A DNA stretch of 28,569 bases from an uncultured Faecalibacterium sp. (GTDB lineage: Bacteria; Bacillota; Clostridia; Oscillospirales; Ruminococcaceae), in the NCBI GenBank assembly GCA_902463235.1, contig CABQER010000011.1, forward strand, positions 1 to 28,569. Reading direction: 5' to 3'. Below, piece by piece: positions 17,136 to 24,538 of this stretch (position 1 is the stretch's first letter; the number at the start of each line of letters is the position of its first letter). Under the pieces are notes generated by a model. The model was given only the letters and a program-made list of their open reading frames with translations. It was not told where the DNA came from and searched no databases. A program made the translations under genes and the position numbers.

Positions 17136-18174
17136 ATTGTGCAGCGTATTCTGTCAGCGGCCCGCAGCTCTCCCTGGGAACATACTCGATCGGCAGCAGC
17201 CGACTTTCCGCCGTGGCAATCCGGCCGTCCAACTGCCCCAGCACTAGCTGGATACACTCCCGCGCCATATCCTCCATGGGCAGATAGACTACACTCAGAC
17301 TTGGGATCGAAAAAGCATCGGATTCCTCCGGGCCGTTGCCTACAGCGATCAGCCGGGGCAGCTTTTCGCCGATATATCCGGCCTCACAAAAAGCCCGCAG
17401 CGCACCGTGCGCAATGGCCGAGGAACCGCAGAACACTGCGTCCGGCAGCTGTTGCTTCCACTCATGCCGCAGCCGATGCGAAACCGCCTCGTAACCGCCT
17501 CGTATGCTGTTTTCACAATACCGGTTGGCCAGGATCGTCAACCCGTGTTGCTCCCCTTCCAGCCGGAACCCATGCATCCGGTTTTCCATCCCCTCAAAGA
17601 CCGGGCTGCTCGTCAGAACTGCCGCAGTCCTGCATCCCTGATCGGCAAAAGCCCGCGCCGCCAGAGCCCCCATCTTCAAATCATCCACATTGACGCTGCA
17701 ATACCCATTGCAAACACGGTTGTACAGCACCACCGGGATTGGCAGCTGCGTGTCCTCCAAAAACTGCAGATCCGCATAGGACGCATTGCAGATGATGGCC
17801 GCATGGCAGTTTGCGCCACTGGTCAGTGCCTCGCTTTCCTTCAGGTGGTCGTTGACATACGGGTAGATGACCAGCCGCACCGGACGTGCCGTTTTTTCGA
17901 TCTCGGCCCGCAGACCATCCCAGAAGCGGAGCATCATGCTGGCCCGGAAATCCTGTGCCCAGAACATGGCCACCACCAGCTCATTGGCACCGCTGCCGCC
18001 CCGCAGACTCCGGGCAGCCATATTGGGCTGGTAGCCAAGCCGTGCCGCCGCCGCAAAAATTTTTTTCTGCGTGGCCGTGCTGATCTTCCGCTCTGCCGCC
18101 TTGCCGCCCAAAACAATGCTGACCGTACTGGACGAGATCCCGACCTCCTGCGCGATCTGCTTGATCGTAACCAT
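17134..18174 (-). CDS. LacI/GalR-family transcriptional repressor
   Basis: LacI-family regulator of 346 residues. The N-terminal helix-turn-helix is VTIKQIAQEVGISSSTVSIVLGG (about 2-24), followed by the hinge helix YQPNMAARSLRGG whose Leu is the residue that inserts at a central CpG in this family. A periplasmic-binding-protein-like effector domain (about 60-340) completes it. The ATG at 18174 is preferred over GTG at 18186 because AAGGTGGG lies seven bases upstream of the ATG. The gene is divergent from the AtuA-like operon and convergent with the thioesterase gene, and CG-centred palindromes lie at both promoters, so it is the obvious candidate regulator. The effector is probably the pathway carboxylate or its CoA ester. 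Confidence 0.92.
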   Translation of the reverse strand: MVTIKQIAQEVGISSSTVSIVLGGKAAERKISTATQKKIFAAAARLGYQPNMAARSLRGGSGANELVVAMFWAQDFRASMMLRFWDGLRAEIEKTARPVRLVIYPYVNDHLKESEALTSGANCHAAIICNASYADLQFLEDTQLPIPVVLYNRVCNGYCSVNVDDLKMGALAARAFADQGCRTAAVLTSSPVFEGMENRMHGFRLEGEQHGLTILANRYCENSIRGGYEAVSHRLRHEWKQQLPDAVFCGSSAIAHGALRAFCEAGYIGEKLPRLIAVGNGPEESDAFSIPSLSVVYLPMEDMARECIQLVLGQLDGRIATAESRLLPIEYVPRESCGPLTEYAAQ

Positions 18175-18206
18175 GCTCTTCCCCACCTTTTTCTGATATC
18201 AGGTTT

Positions 18207-18235
18207 ATTGTACCCGTTTCCCCGTATCTTGACAA
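18207..18235 (-). promoter_or_regulatory. Promoter of the LacI-family gene
   Basis: On the minus strand TTGTCA (18235-18230) and TACAAT (18212-18207), each one base from consensus, are 17 bp apart. Transcription should start about 25 nt upstream of the ATG. No copy of the palindromic operator overlaps it, so strong autoregulation is not evident. Confidence 0.75.
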
Positions 18236-18355
18236 GCCAAAAAAGCCTCTCCAATCTCAAACCAGCCGTTTTTGTGCACTCTGTATATTTTTCTTTTTTC
18301 TTTTTGGCCGTTTCAACAAAGTTGCATTTCTTTTCCTCCAAACTTCGTTTTTTTC

Positions 18356-18384
18356 TTGACATTAGTAAATCGTTGTACTACACT
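18356..18384 (+). promoter_or_regulatory. Promoter of the AtuA-like/CoA-transferase operon
   Basis: Consensus TTGACA (18356-18361) and TACACT (18379-18384) are spaced by 17 bp. The predicted start is near 18391, leaving a leader of about 70 nt before the AtuA-like ATG. Operator O1 fills the spacer and touches the -10 box; operator O2 follows the start. Confidence 0.8.
18364..18379 (+). promoter_or_regulatory. LacI-type operator O1 between -35 and -10
   Basis: AGTAAATCGTTGTACT matches the thioesterase operator core AGTACAACGTTGTACT at 14 of 16 positions and keeps the central CG. Its place within the promoter spacer would exclude RNA polymerase. A partly overlapping inverted repeat (AATCGTTGTACT at 18368-18379, AGTACGACGATT at 18386-18397, one mismatch) adds a reversed half-site. 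Confidence 0.75.
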
Positions 18385-18398
18385 CAGTACGACGATTG

Positions 18399-18414
18399 AG
18401 TCAAACGTTATACT
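18399..18414 (+). promoter_or_regulatory. LacI-type operator O2 downstream of start
   Basis: AGTCAAACGTTATACT matches the thioesterase operator core at 13 of 16 positions with the central CG kept. Its centre is 35 bp from that of O1. It is also part of a 7-bp inverted repeat GTCAAAC/GTTTGAC (18400-18424) in the leader. Confidence 0.6.
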
Positions 18415-18461
18415 TGTGTTTGACGCTGATATTACCTTTTCATTTATAAGGAGGCTATCGA

Positions 18462-19832
18462 ATGAAGAAAGTTGCAATCGGCGGTGGCCAGGGCTTCTGG
18501 GGCGACAGCCCGGACGCGGCCATCCACATGATCCGCAATGCCGATATCCAGTATATGGGCTGTGATTATCTGGCAGAGCTGACCCTTTCCATCATGGCAA
18601 AGCAGCAGCTCAAGGACCCCACCAAGGGCTTTGCGCCCGACTTCACCACCCGCATCCTGAAGGAGGCCGGCAAGGAAGCCTGGGACAAGCACATCAAGAT
18701 CTGCACCAACGCAGGCGGCATGAACATCAATGGCTGCGTGGACGGCATCCGCCAGTGGGCAGAAGGCAACAGCATGAGCGGCTATAAGATCGGTTATGTG
18801 ACCGGCGATAACATCAAGGATAAGCTCCCGCAGCTGCTGAAGGATGGCTGGACCTTCCCCAACTTCGACTACGACGGCAATTTTAATGATATTCTGGACA
18901 AGATCTACAACTGCAATGTCTACATCGGCCATGAGGGCATCGAGGGATGCCTGGCAGAGGGTGCCGATGTGGTCATCACCGGCCGTGCGGCTGACAGCGC
19001 CCTGTTCCTGGCTCCGCTGAAGTACGAGTTTGGCTGGGCTGCTGACGATTGGGACAATCTGGCCCGCGGCATCATGGCAGGCCATCTGCTGGAGTGCGGC
19101 GGTCAGGGTGCCGGCGGCAACTATATGTACGACTGGCGCAATGTCCCCCGCATGGACGAGCTGGGCTTCCCCATCGCAGAGCTGACCGATGATACCTTTG
19201 AGATCACCAAGGCTCCCGACTGCGGCGGCATCATCTGCGAACAGAGCTGCAAGGAGCAGTTCCTGTACGAGGTCCACGATCCTGCCAACTACCTGACCCC
19301 GGATGTCAACGTGGATATTAGCCATGCTACCATCACCCAGGTGGGTGACAACCGTGTCCGCATCGGCGGTGTCAAGGGCAAGCCCCGCCCCGACACGCTC
19401 AAGCTCTGCGTGGGTTACCACAAGGGCTGGAAGACTGTTTCCATGCTGAGCTTTGCATGGCCTGATGCCTACGAAAAGGCTCAGTACTGCGCCGAGATCA
19501 TCATGAAGAAGATGCAGCGCCGCGGCATGAAAGCCGATGACATCCACATCAGCTACATCGGTCTGAACAGCCTGCATCTGGGCGTGGCCGATATGAGCGA
19601 AGAGGCGCTGAAGAACCTGAACGAGTGTGTCCTGCGCATTGCTGTGTTCAGCGAGGACAAGAGCGAGTGCGCCAAGATCATTCCCGAGATCAGCCCCATG
19701 CAGCTGAACGGCCCTCCGGGTGCCTCCTTCTTCGGCGGCCGTGCCCGTGTGCAGGAAGTGATGGCACTGTGGCCCACCACCGTGCCTCGCGATGCTGTAC
19801 AGGTCGAAAGTCACATTCTGGAGGTGAAGTAA
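18462..19832 (+). CDS. AtuA-like (DUF1446) family protein
   Basis: Protein of 456 residues of the DUF1446/AtuA (acyclic terpene utilization) family, whose biochemical role is not settled. Family hallmarks are the N-terminal GGGQGFWGDSP, ICTNAGGMN, ADVVITGRAADSALFLAPL, LLECGGQGAGGNY and the PDCGGIIC segment. It is soluble, without signal peptide. In many relatives a second C-terminal domain is fused; here that domain is the separate next gene. AAGGAGG lies seven bases upstream of the ATG. It is the first gene of the operon that also encodes a CoA-transferase and a CitMHS transporter, so it probably acts on a carboxylate or its CoA thioester. The specific reaction cannot be deduced. Confidence 0.88.
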   Translation: MKKVAIGGGQGFWGDSPDAAIHMIRNADIQYMGCDYLAELTLSIMAKQQLKDPTKGFAPDFTTRILKEAGKEAWDKHIKICTNAGGMNINGCVDGIRQWAEGNSMSGYKIGYVTGDNIKDKLPQLLKDGWTFPNFDYDGNFNDILDKIYNCNVYIGHEGIEGCLAEGADVVITGRAADSALFLAPLKYEFGWAADDWDNLARGIMAGHLLECGGQGAGGNYMYDWRNVPRMDELGFPIAELTDDTFEITKAPDCGGIICEQSCKEQFLYEVHDPANYLTPDVNVDISHATITQVGDNRVRIGGVKGKPRPDTLKLCVGYHKGWKTVSMLSFAWPDAYEKAQYCAEIIMKKMQRRGMKADDIHISYIGLNSLHLGVADMSEEALKNLNECVLRIAVFSEDKSECAKIIPEISPMQLNGPPGASFFGGRARVQEVMALWPTTVPRDAVQVESHILEVK

Positions 19833-19833
19833 G

Positions 19834-20163
19834 ATGGCAGAGATCTATCTGAACGATATTGCTCACGGCCGCTCCGGCGACAAGGGCGATACCAGCAATG
19901 TCTGTGTGTATGCACGCAAACCGGAATACTATAAGATCATTGAGCGCGAGGTGACCCCCGAAAAACTCAAAGCCTACTTTGGCGACATGGTCAAGGGCGA
20001 GATCACCCGCTACGATGTACCCAGCCTGAACGGCTTCAACTTTGTTATGAAGCACGCTCTGGGCGGCGGTGCCACCATGAGCCTGCGTCTGGACAGCCTG
20101 GGCAAATCCATGGGCAGTGCCGTGATGCGCATGAAGATCCACGTTGAGGATGGAGAGCTGTAA
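19834..20163 (+). CDS. AtuA C-terminal-like domain protein
   Basis: Small protein of 109 residues matching the C-terminal domain of fused AtuA-family proteins, recognised by LNDIAHGRSGDKGDTSNVCVYARKPEYY near its start and NGFNFVMKHALGGGATMSLRLDSLGKSMG in the second half. It begins one base after the stop of the AtuA-like gene, with GGAGGTGAAG as ribosome binding site inside the preceding gene, so equimolar production with that protein is likely. It probably forms a complex with it, replacing the fused form. No enzymatic motif is visible. Confidence 0.85.
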   Translation: MAEIYLNDIAHGRSGDKGDTSNVCVYARKPEYYKIIEREVTPEKLKAYFGDMVKGEITRYDVPSLNGFNFVMKHALGGGATMSLRLDSLGKSMGSAVMRMKIHVEDGEL

Positions 20164-20164
20164 C

Positions 20165-21379
20165 ATGAGTGAACATATGGCATTGGAGAACCTGACAGTT
20201 CTCGACCTGACCCGTGTGCTTGCCGGCCCCTTCTGCACCATGATGCTGGCTGACATGGGCGCAAACGTCATCAAGATCGAGGTTCCCAAAGGCGGCGACG
20301 ACACCCGCAGCTATCCCCCCTTCCGTGCCAAAAATCTGAATGGTGAGCGGGAAAGCGTCTATTTTGCCAACATCAACCGCAACAAAAAGGGAATCACCCT
20401 GAACCTGAAGGCCCCTGAGGGCAAGGAGATCTTCAAGGAGCTTGTCAAAAAAGCGGATATCGTGGTGGAAAACTACCGCCCCGGCGTGATGGACAAGCTG
20501 GGCTTGGGCTATGATGTCCTGAAGGAGATCAATCCCCGCATCATCTATGCGGCGGTCTCCGGCTTTGGCTGCTACGGTCCCTACCACCTGCGCCCGGGCT
20601 ATGATATTCTGGCTCAGGCCATGGGCGGTATGATGTCCATCACCGGTTCCAAGGGCGGGGAGCCCACCCGTGCCGGTTCGGCGCTGGGTGATATTCTGGG
20701 CGGACTTCATGTAACCATCGGCATCCTTGCCGCAGTCAACGCCCGCACCATTACCGGCAAAGGGCAACGGGTGGACGTGAGTCTGATGGACAGCATGATC
20801 GCTGCCACTGAGAACACCGCCCTGAAGTACATCGAGACCGGCAACATCCCGGCCCCCATGGGCAACCGTTATGCCGCTGTTTCCCCCTACGACAGCTTCA
20901 CCTGCAAGGGCGGCAAGGTCATCATCGCGGCAGGCAACCAGAAGCTGTACGAAAAGCTCTGCAATGAGGTGTTGGAACGCCCGGACATGATCACCGATCC
21001 CCGGTTCGTGGATATGCCGGGCCGTCTGGCCAATCAGGATGCCATTGCCGAGGTCATTGAGGAGCGGATCAAGGATCTGACCCCCAACGAGGCCGCCGAG
21101 CTGGTACTGGCCCACGGCATCCCCGCAGGCCCCATTATGAACATCAAGGAGATCCTGGACGATCCCCATGTCAAGGAGCGCGAGATGTTTGTGGAGATGG
21201 ATCATCCCACCCTGGGCAAGGTCACCGTGAACGGCTGTGCCATCAAACTGATGGACACCAAGCCCTCTGTGCGCACTCCTGCTCCCCAGCTGGGGCAGAA
21301 CAACCGGGACATCTTTGAGGATGTTCTGGGCATGACCGAAGAGCAGTTCAACACTCTGCACGAGAAGCAGGTGTTCTGA
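20165..21379 (+). CDS. Family III CoA-transferase (CaiB/BaiF type)
   Basis: Family III CoA-transferase of 404 residues, cytoplasmic, usually dimeric, moving CoA between carboxylates. The N-terminal VLDLTRVLAGPFCTMMLADMGANVIKIE is a family signature. The probable catalytic Asp is D176 in SALGDILGG, in the position known from formyl-CoA transferase and methylacyl-CoA racemase. GKGQRVDVSLMDSM (199-212) and the C-terminal PAPQLGQNNRDIFEDVLG are also typical. The ATG at 20165 is chosen because GGAG lies nine bases upstream; an in-frame TTG/ATG extension lacks a spaced ribosome binding site. It overlaps nothing and follows the previous stop by 1 nt. It may activate the carboxylate brought in by the CitMHS transporter; racemase activity is an alternative for this fold. 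Confidence 0.92.
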   Translation: MSEHMALENLTVLDLTRVLAGPFCTMMLADMGANVIKIEVPKGGDDTRSYPPFRAKNLNGERESVYFANINRNKKGITLNLKAPEGKEIFKELVKKADIVVENYRPGVMDKLGLGYDVLKEINPRIIYAAVSGFGCYGPYHLRPGYDILAQAMGGMMSITGSKGGEPTRAGSALGDILGGLHVTIGILAAVNARTITGKGQRVDVSLMDSMIAATENTALKYIETGNIPAPMGNRYAAVSPYDSFTCKGGKVIIAAGNQKLYEKLCNEVLERPDMITDPRFVDMPGRLANQDAIAEVIEERIKDLTPNEAAELVLAHGIPAGPIMNIKEILDDPHVKEREMFVEMDHPTLGKVTVNGCAIKLMDTKPSVRTPAPQLGQNNRDIFEDVLGMTEEQFNTLHEKQVF

Positions 21380-21419
21380 TCTCTGACCACCTTTACACAC
21401 ATTATTGAGGAGAAATCAC

Positions 21420-22853
21420 ATGCTGGCAGTATTAGGGTTCGTCACCATTCTGCTGGTGCTGGCACTGATCATGAGCAAGAAGGTCTCTACCCTTGTAGCT
21501 CTGATCTTTGTTCCCGCCATCACCGGCTTCATCGCAGCATTCATCAATGCCCCCAATGTCATCATCCAAGCCGCACAGGCTGCTGCCGAAAAGGCCGGAA
21601 CTGCTTATGTTGAGCCGGTCATCACGTTCGGCACCCGCTTTACCAAAGCACTTTCCATCCTCAGCGCAGATTATATGGGCAAGGGCCTGAGCAGCATCGT
21701 TGCCACAGGTGTCATGTTCATCTTTGCCATCCTGTTTTTCAGTACCTGCTCGGATGCCGGTGTCTTTGATCCTATCATCAACCGCATCCTGAAGTTTACC
21801 GGCGAAGACCCCGTCAAGGTCTGTATCGGCACCTTCCTCATCGGCTGCATCTGCCATCTGGATGGCTCCGGTGCCACCACCTTCCTGATTGCCATCCCCG
21901 CCTGTATGCCCCTGTTCCAGAAGCTGAAAATGAACCTCTGGGTAGAGGCTACCATCGTGGCGCTGGCCGCCGGCATCATGAATGTTATGCCTTGGGGCGG
22001 CCCCACAGTCCGTGCAGCCGCAGCCATGTCCGGCCTGGGCTATGAAGTCACCGGCAGCGAGCTGTGGGTGGGCATTATGCCCGCCTGGATCGCAGGCCTG
22101 GTGACCTGTCTGCTCGTCGCGGCTTTCCTGGGCAAAAAGGAAGCCAAGCGCATTGCTGCAGGCATCCCCGCGCAGGAGGTCACTGGTCTGACCGAAGCAA
22201 AGACCACCAACACCTCCAACGAACTGGCCCGCTCCGGCTGGCGCTGGTACTTCAATGTGGCACTGATCCTGGTCATCCTGTACGTCCTCGTTACCAACCG
22301 CCTCAGCCCGGCTGTCACCTTTATGATCGGCTACTGCGTCCTGCTCATCGTCAACTACCCCAGTGTGGATCTGCAGCACAAGATCATCAACAGTCACGCA
22401 CAGGCCGCATTCCTGATGGTCTCCATCGTCTTTGCCGCAGGCGCATTCACCGGTGTGGTCAAAAATTCCGGTATGCTGGCTTCCATGACCGACGCTCTGG
22501 TCTCCATCATCCCCACCAGCATGGGCACCTTCATTGCTCCCATCGTCGGCCTGTTCAGCGTTCCGCTGAGCCTGCTGTTTGACCCGGACTCCTACTACTA
22601 CGGCGTTATGCCGGTCATCGCCAACGCTGTTTCCGCTATGGGCGGCAACGCACTGGCTGTGGCAAAGGCTTCCATCATGGGCCAGATGACGCTGGGCTTC
22701 CCGCTCAGTCCCCTGACAGGTGCCACCTTCCTGCTGCTGGGCCTTTCCGGCCAGGACCTGGGCGACCACCAGAAGCACACCCTCCCCTACGCATGGGTTG
22801 CATCTGCTATTATGGTCGCTGTGGGCTGCGTAGCCTGTGGGCTGCTGTTCTGA
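21420..22853 (+). CDS. CitMHS-like carboxylate transporter
   Basis: Integral membrane transporter of 477 residues with about 11-12 hydrophobic helices, resembling the CitMHS (citrate-metal:proton symporter) and related ion-transporter families. Landmarks are ICHLDGSGATTFLIAIPACMPLF, AAGIMNVMPWGGPTVRAAAAM, and near the C terminus LLFDPDSYYYGVMPVIANA, GFPLSPLTGATFLLLGLSG and DLGDHQKHTLPYAW. The ATG at 21420 is chosen for AGGAGA seven bases upstream. It follows the CoA-transferase gene by 40 nt and ends the operon. Substrate is probably a di- or tricarboxylate, perhaps with a metal ion; citrate itself is only one option. Confidence 0.88.
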   Translation: MLAVLGFVTILLVLALIMSKKVSTLVALIFVPAITGFIAAFINAPNVIIQAAQAAAEKAGTAYVEPVITFGTRFTKALSILSADYMGKGLSSIVATGVMFIFAILFFSTCSDAGVFDPIINRILKFTGEDPVKVCIGTFLIGCICHLDGSGATTFLIAIPACMPLFQKLKMNLWVEATIVALAAGIMNVMPWGGPTVRAAAAMSGLGYEVTGSELWVGIMPAWIAGLVTCLLVAAFLGKKEAKRIAAGIPAQEVTGLTEAKTTNTSNELARSGWRWYFNVALILVILYVLVTNRLSPAVTFMIGYCVLLIVNYPSVDLQHKIINSHAQAAFLMVSIVFAAGAFTGVVKNSGMLASMTDALVSIIPTSMGTFIAPIVGLFSVPLSLLFDPDSYYYGVMPVIANAVSAMGGNALAVAKASIMGQMTLGFPLSPLTGATFLLLGLSGQDLGDHQKHTLPYAWVASAIMVAVGCVACGLLF

Positions 22854-22956
22854 GGTCTCACCAAAAGAAACACCTTCCTCCTTTTTCACCCATTCCTTTA
22901 TTCTGATTCCGAAACGTCTGCCGGGCGGAGTACCCGCAGCATGCCACGGAATGCGT

Positions 22957-23015
22957 GCAAACCAGCAGACTTCCACCCGGTGCTCCGGGTGGTGTCGGCT
23001 GGTTTTGCCGTTTTT
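22957..23015 (+). terminator. Two-part hairpin terminator after the CitMHS-like gene
   Basis: Outer arms GCAAACCAGC (22957-22966) and GCTGGTTTTGC (22998-23008, one bulged T) enclose a perfect inner stem CCACCCGG/CCGGGTGG (22973-22992, TGCT loop). TTTTT follows at 23011-23015. It separates the AtuA-like operon from the VWA operon. A second short hairpin, CTGCCC/GGGCAG (23029-23043), lies immediately before the ribosome binding site of the VWA gene. Confidence 0.75.
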
Positions 23016-23059
23016 GAAGGATACCACCCTGCCCTTGGGGCAGAAAGGAGTTTTCTCTT

Positions 23060-24538
23060 ATGCCCGAGCCCATCCAGACTCCTGTTCCTGCGGCGGACGA
23101 ACTGGCCGCACAGGTGCTGCTGCTGGCACAGAGTCGGTTGACTGCCGACCTGCGTTTTTTATCCTCCGCTCTGGAACAGCTGAAGCCGATCCCCGTCCCT
23201 GCGCTGGACACCCTGTTTGCCGGGGATGGCCGCTGCTTATACTATTGCCCCGACACGCTGCTCCGCACATTCCGGGCACAGCAGTCTGTGCCCACACGCG
23301 CCCTGCTGCATGTCACCCTGCACTTTCTTCTGGGGCATCCCTTTCAACGGCAGGAAACGGATCACCGCCTATGGAACCTTGCCTGCGACATTGCCGCAGA
23401 GGAAGTCATCCGGGAACTGGAGATTCCCTCCTGCGCCCTGCCGGATGATGCTGCACAGGACAGCTGGCGCAGCCGCCTGCGGGATGCCTGCCCTCACCTG
23501 ACGGCAGAATCCATCTATAATTTTCTGCTGGAACGGCAGTACCCCGCCGATGTTCTGGCGGAATTGACCCAGCTTTTTTCCCGGGACAACCATGCACTCT
23601 GGTATGCTGCGCCACGGCCCGGCTCTCGTCCGGCCCCCAATGGACAGCTGCTGCCCGCCGGGGAGGATGAGGATATCACCAACGAGACCGAACTGCGCAA
23701 AGCCGACATCCGGGACGAAACGCTGCAGCAGATGCAGCAGCGGCAGAAGGAAGCCCTGCGCAGACAATGGAAGCAGCTGGCCCGCCAGGCCAAGACTGAT
23801 CTGGAGACCTTCAGCCGCCGTCACGGCAAGCGTGCCGGAGCATTGATGGATGGGTTAGAGCCCGTGACCCTTGAGGAATGCGACTATACCGACCTTCTTC
23901 GCCGGTTCGGGGCACAAAACGAGGTGCTGCAGCTTTCCGAGGACGAATTTGACCTCATCTATTACACTTACGGTCTGCGCACCTACGGCAACATTCCTCT
24001 GGTCGAGCCGCTGGAATACCGGGACGACAAGCGCATCCGGGAATTTGTGATTGCCATCGACACCTCCGGCAGTGTACAGGGCGATATCGTTCAGAGCTTT
24101 TTGCAGCGCACCTGCGACGTTCTGCGGCAGAGCGGCTCTTTCACGGAGCGGGTAGAGATCTATCTCATCCAATGCGATGCCGAGGTGCAGAGCGTGGAGC
24201 GGCTGACCAGTCTGGACCAGCTGTATGAGCTGATCCCCCGGCTGAAGCTCCGGGGCTTCGGCGGTACCGACTTCCGGCCGGTGTTCGCCTATGTAGACAG
24301 GCTGCTGGAAGAGAAAAAGCTGACGAACCTCAACGGCCTGCTCTATTTTACCGACGGCGTGGGCACCTACCCGGAAAAATCCCCTGCCTACAAGACTGCC
24401 TTCATCTTTAACCGTGACGACCACATCAGCCCCCACGTTCCCAGCTGGGCCATCCGGGCTGTACTTACCACTGACAACATCCGCCTGCTTGAACCGCAGA
24501 AGACCCGAACCGAGGAGGACACCGAATCATGGATATAG
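23060..24538 (+). CDS. VWA-like protein with degenerate metallopeptidase-like domain (DUF2201 type)
   Basis: Cytoplasmic protein of 492 residues. The N-terminal part (about 15-170) resembles the putative metallopeptidase domain found with VWA in DUF2201 proteins: HVTLHFLLGHP (84-94) then WNLACDIAAEEVI (105-117). The motif that is normally HExxH here reads H84-V-T-L-H88, so the catalytic Glu is missing. A charged coiled-coil-like stretch follows (about 205-260). The VWA-like domain (about 327-480) has a MIDAS with DTSGS (334-338), GGTDF (401-405) and FTDGVG (430-435). Such proteins pair with MoxR-type ATPases, and the ATPase gene overlaps this one by 10 nt. AAAGGAG precedes the ATG. The stop codon is TAG. 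Likely role: substrate or metal-dependent adaptor of a MoxR chaperone. Confidence 0.88.
   Translation: MPEPIQTPVPAADELAAQVLLLAQSRLTADLRFLSSALEQLKPIPVPALDTLFAGDGRCLYYCPDTLLRTFRAQQSVPTRALLHVTLHFLLGHPFQRQETDHRLWNLACDIAAEEVIRELEIPSCALPDDAAQDSWRSRLRDACPHLTAESIYNFLLERQYPADVLAELTQLFSRDNHALWYAAPRPGSRPAPNGQLLPAGEDEDITNETELRKADIRDETLQQMQQRQKEALRRQWKQLARQAKTDLETFSRRHGKRAGALMDGLEPVTLEECDYTDLLRRFGAQNEVLQLSEDEFDLIYYTYGLRTYGNIPLVEPLEYRDDKRIREFVIAIDTSGSVQGDIVQSFLQRTCDVLRQSGSFTERVEIYLIQCDAEVQSVERLTSLDQLYELIPRLKLRGFGGTDFRPVFAYVDRLLEEKKLTNLNGLLYFTDGVGTYPEKSPAYKTAFIFNRDDHISPHVPSWAIRAVLTTDNIRLLEPQKTRTEEDTESWI

Noticed and set aside
18444..19814. Minus-strand ORF of 456 codons opposite the AtuA-like gene
   Set aside because: Antisense shadow; the plus-strand frame has strong family motifs and a promoter.
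21432..23027. Minus-strand ORF of 531 codons opposite the CitMHS-like gene
   Set aside because: Its product is rich in Gly, Asp, His and Gln with no fold signature; the plus strand encodes a clear membrane transporter with ribosome binding site and operon context.
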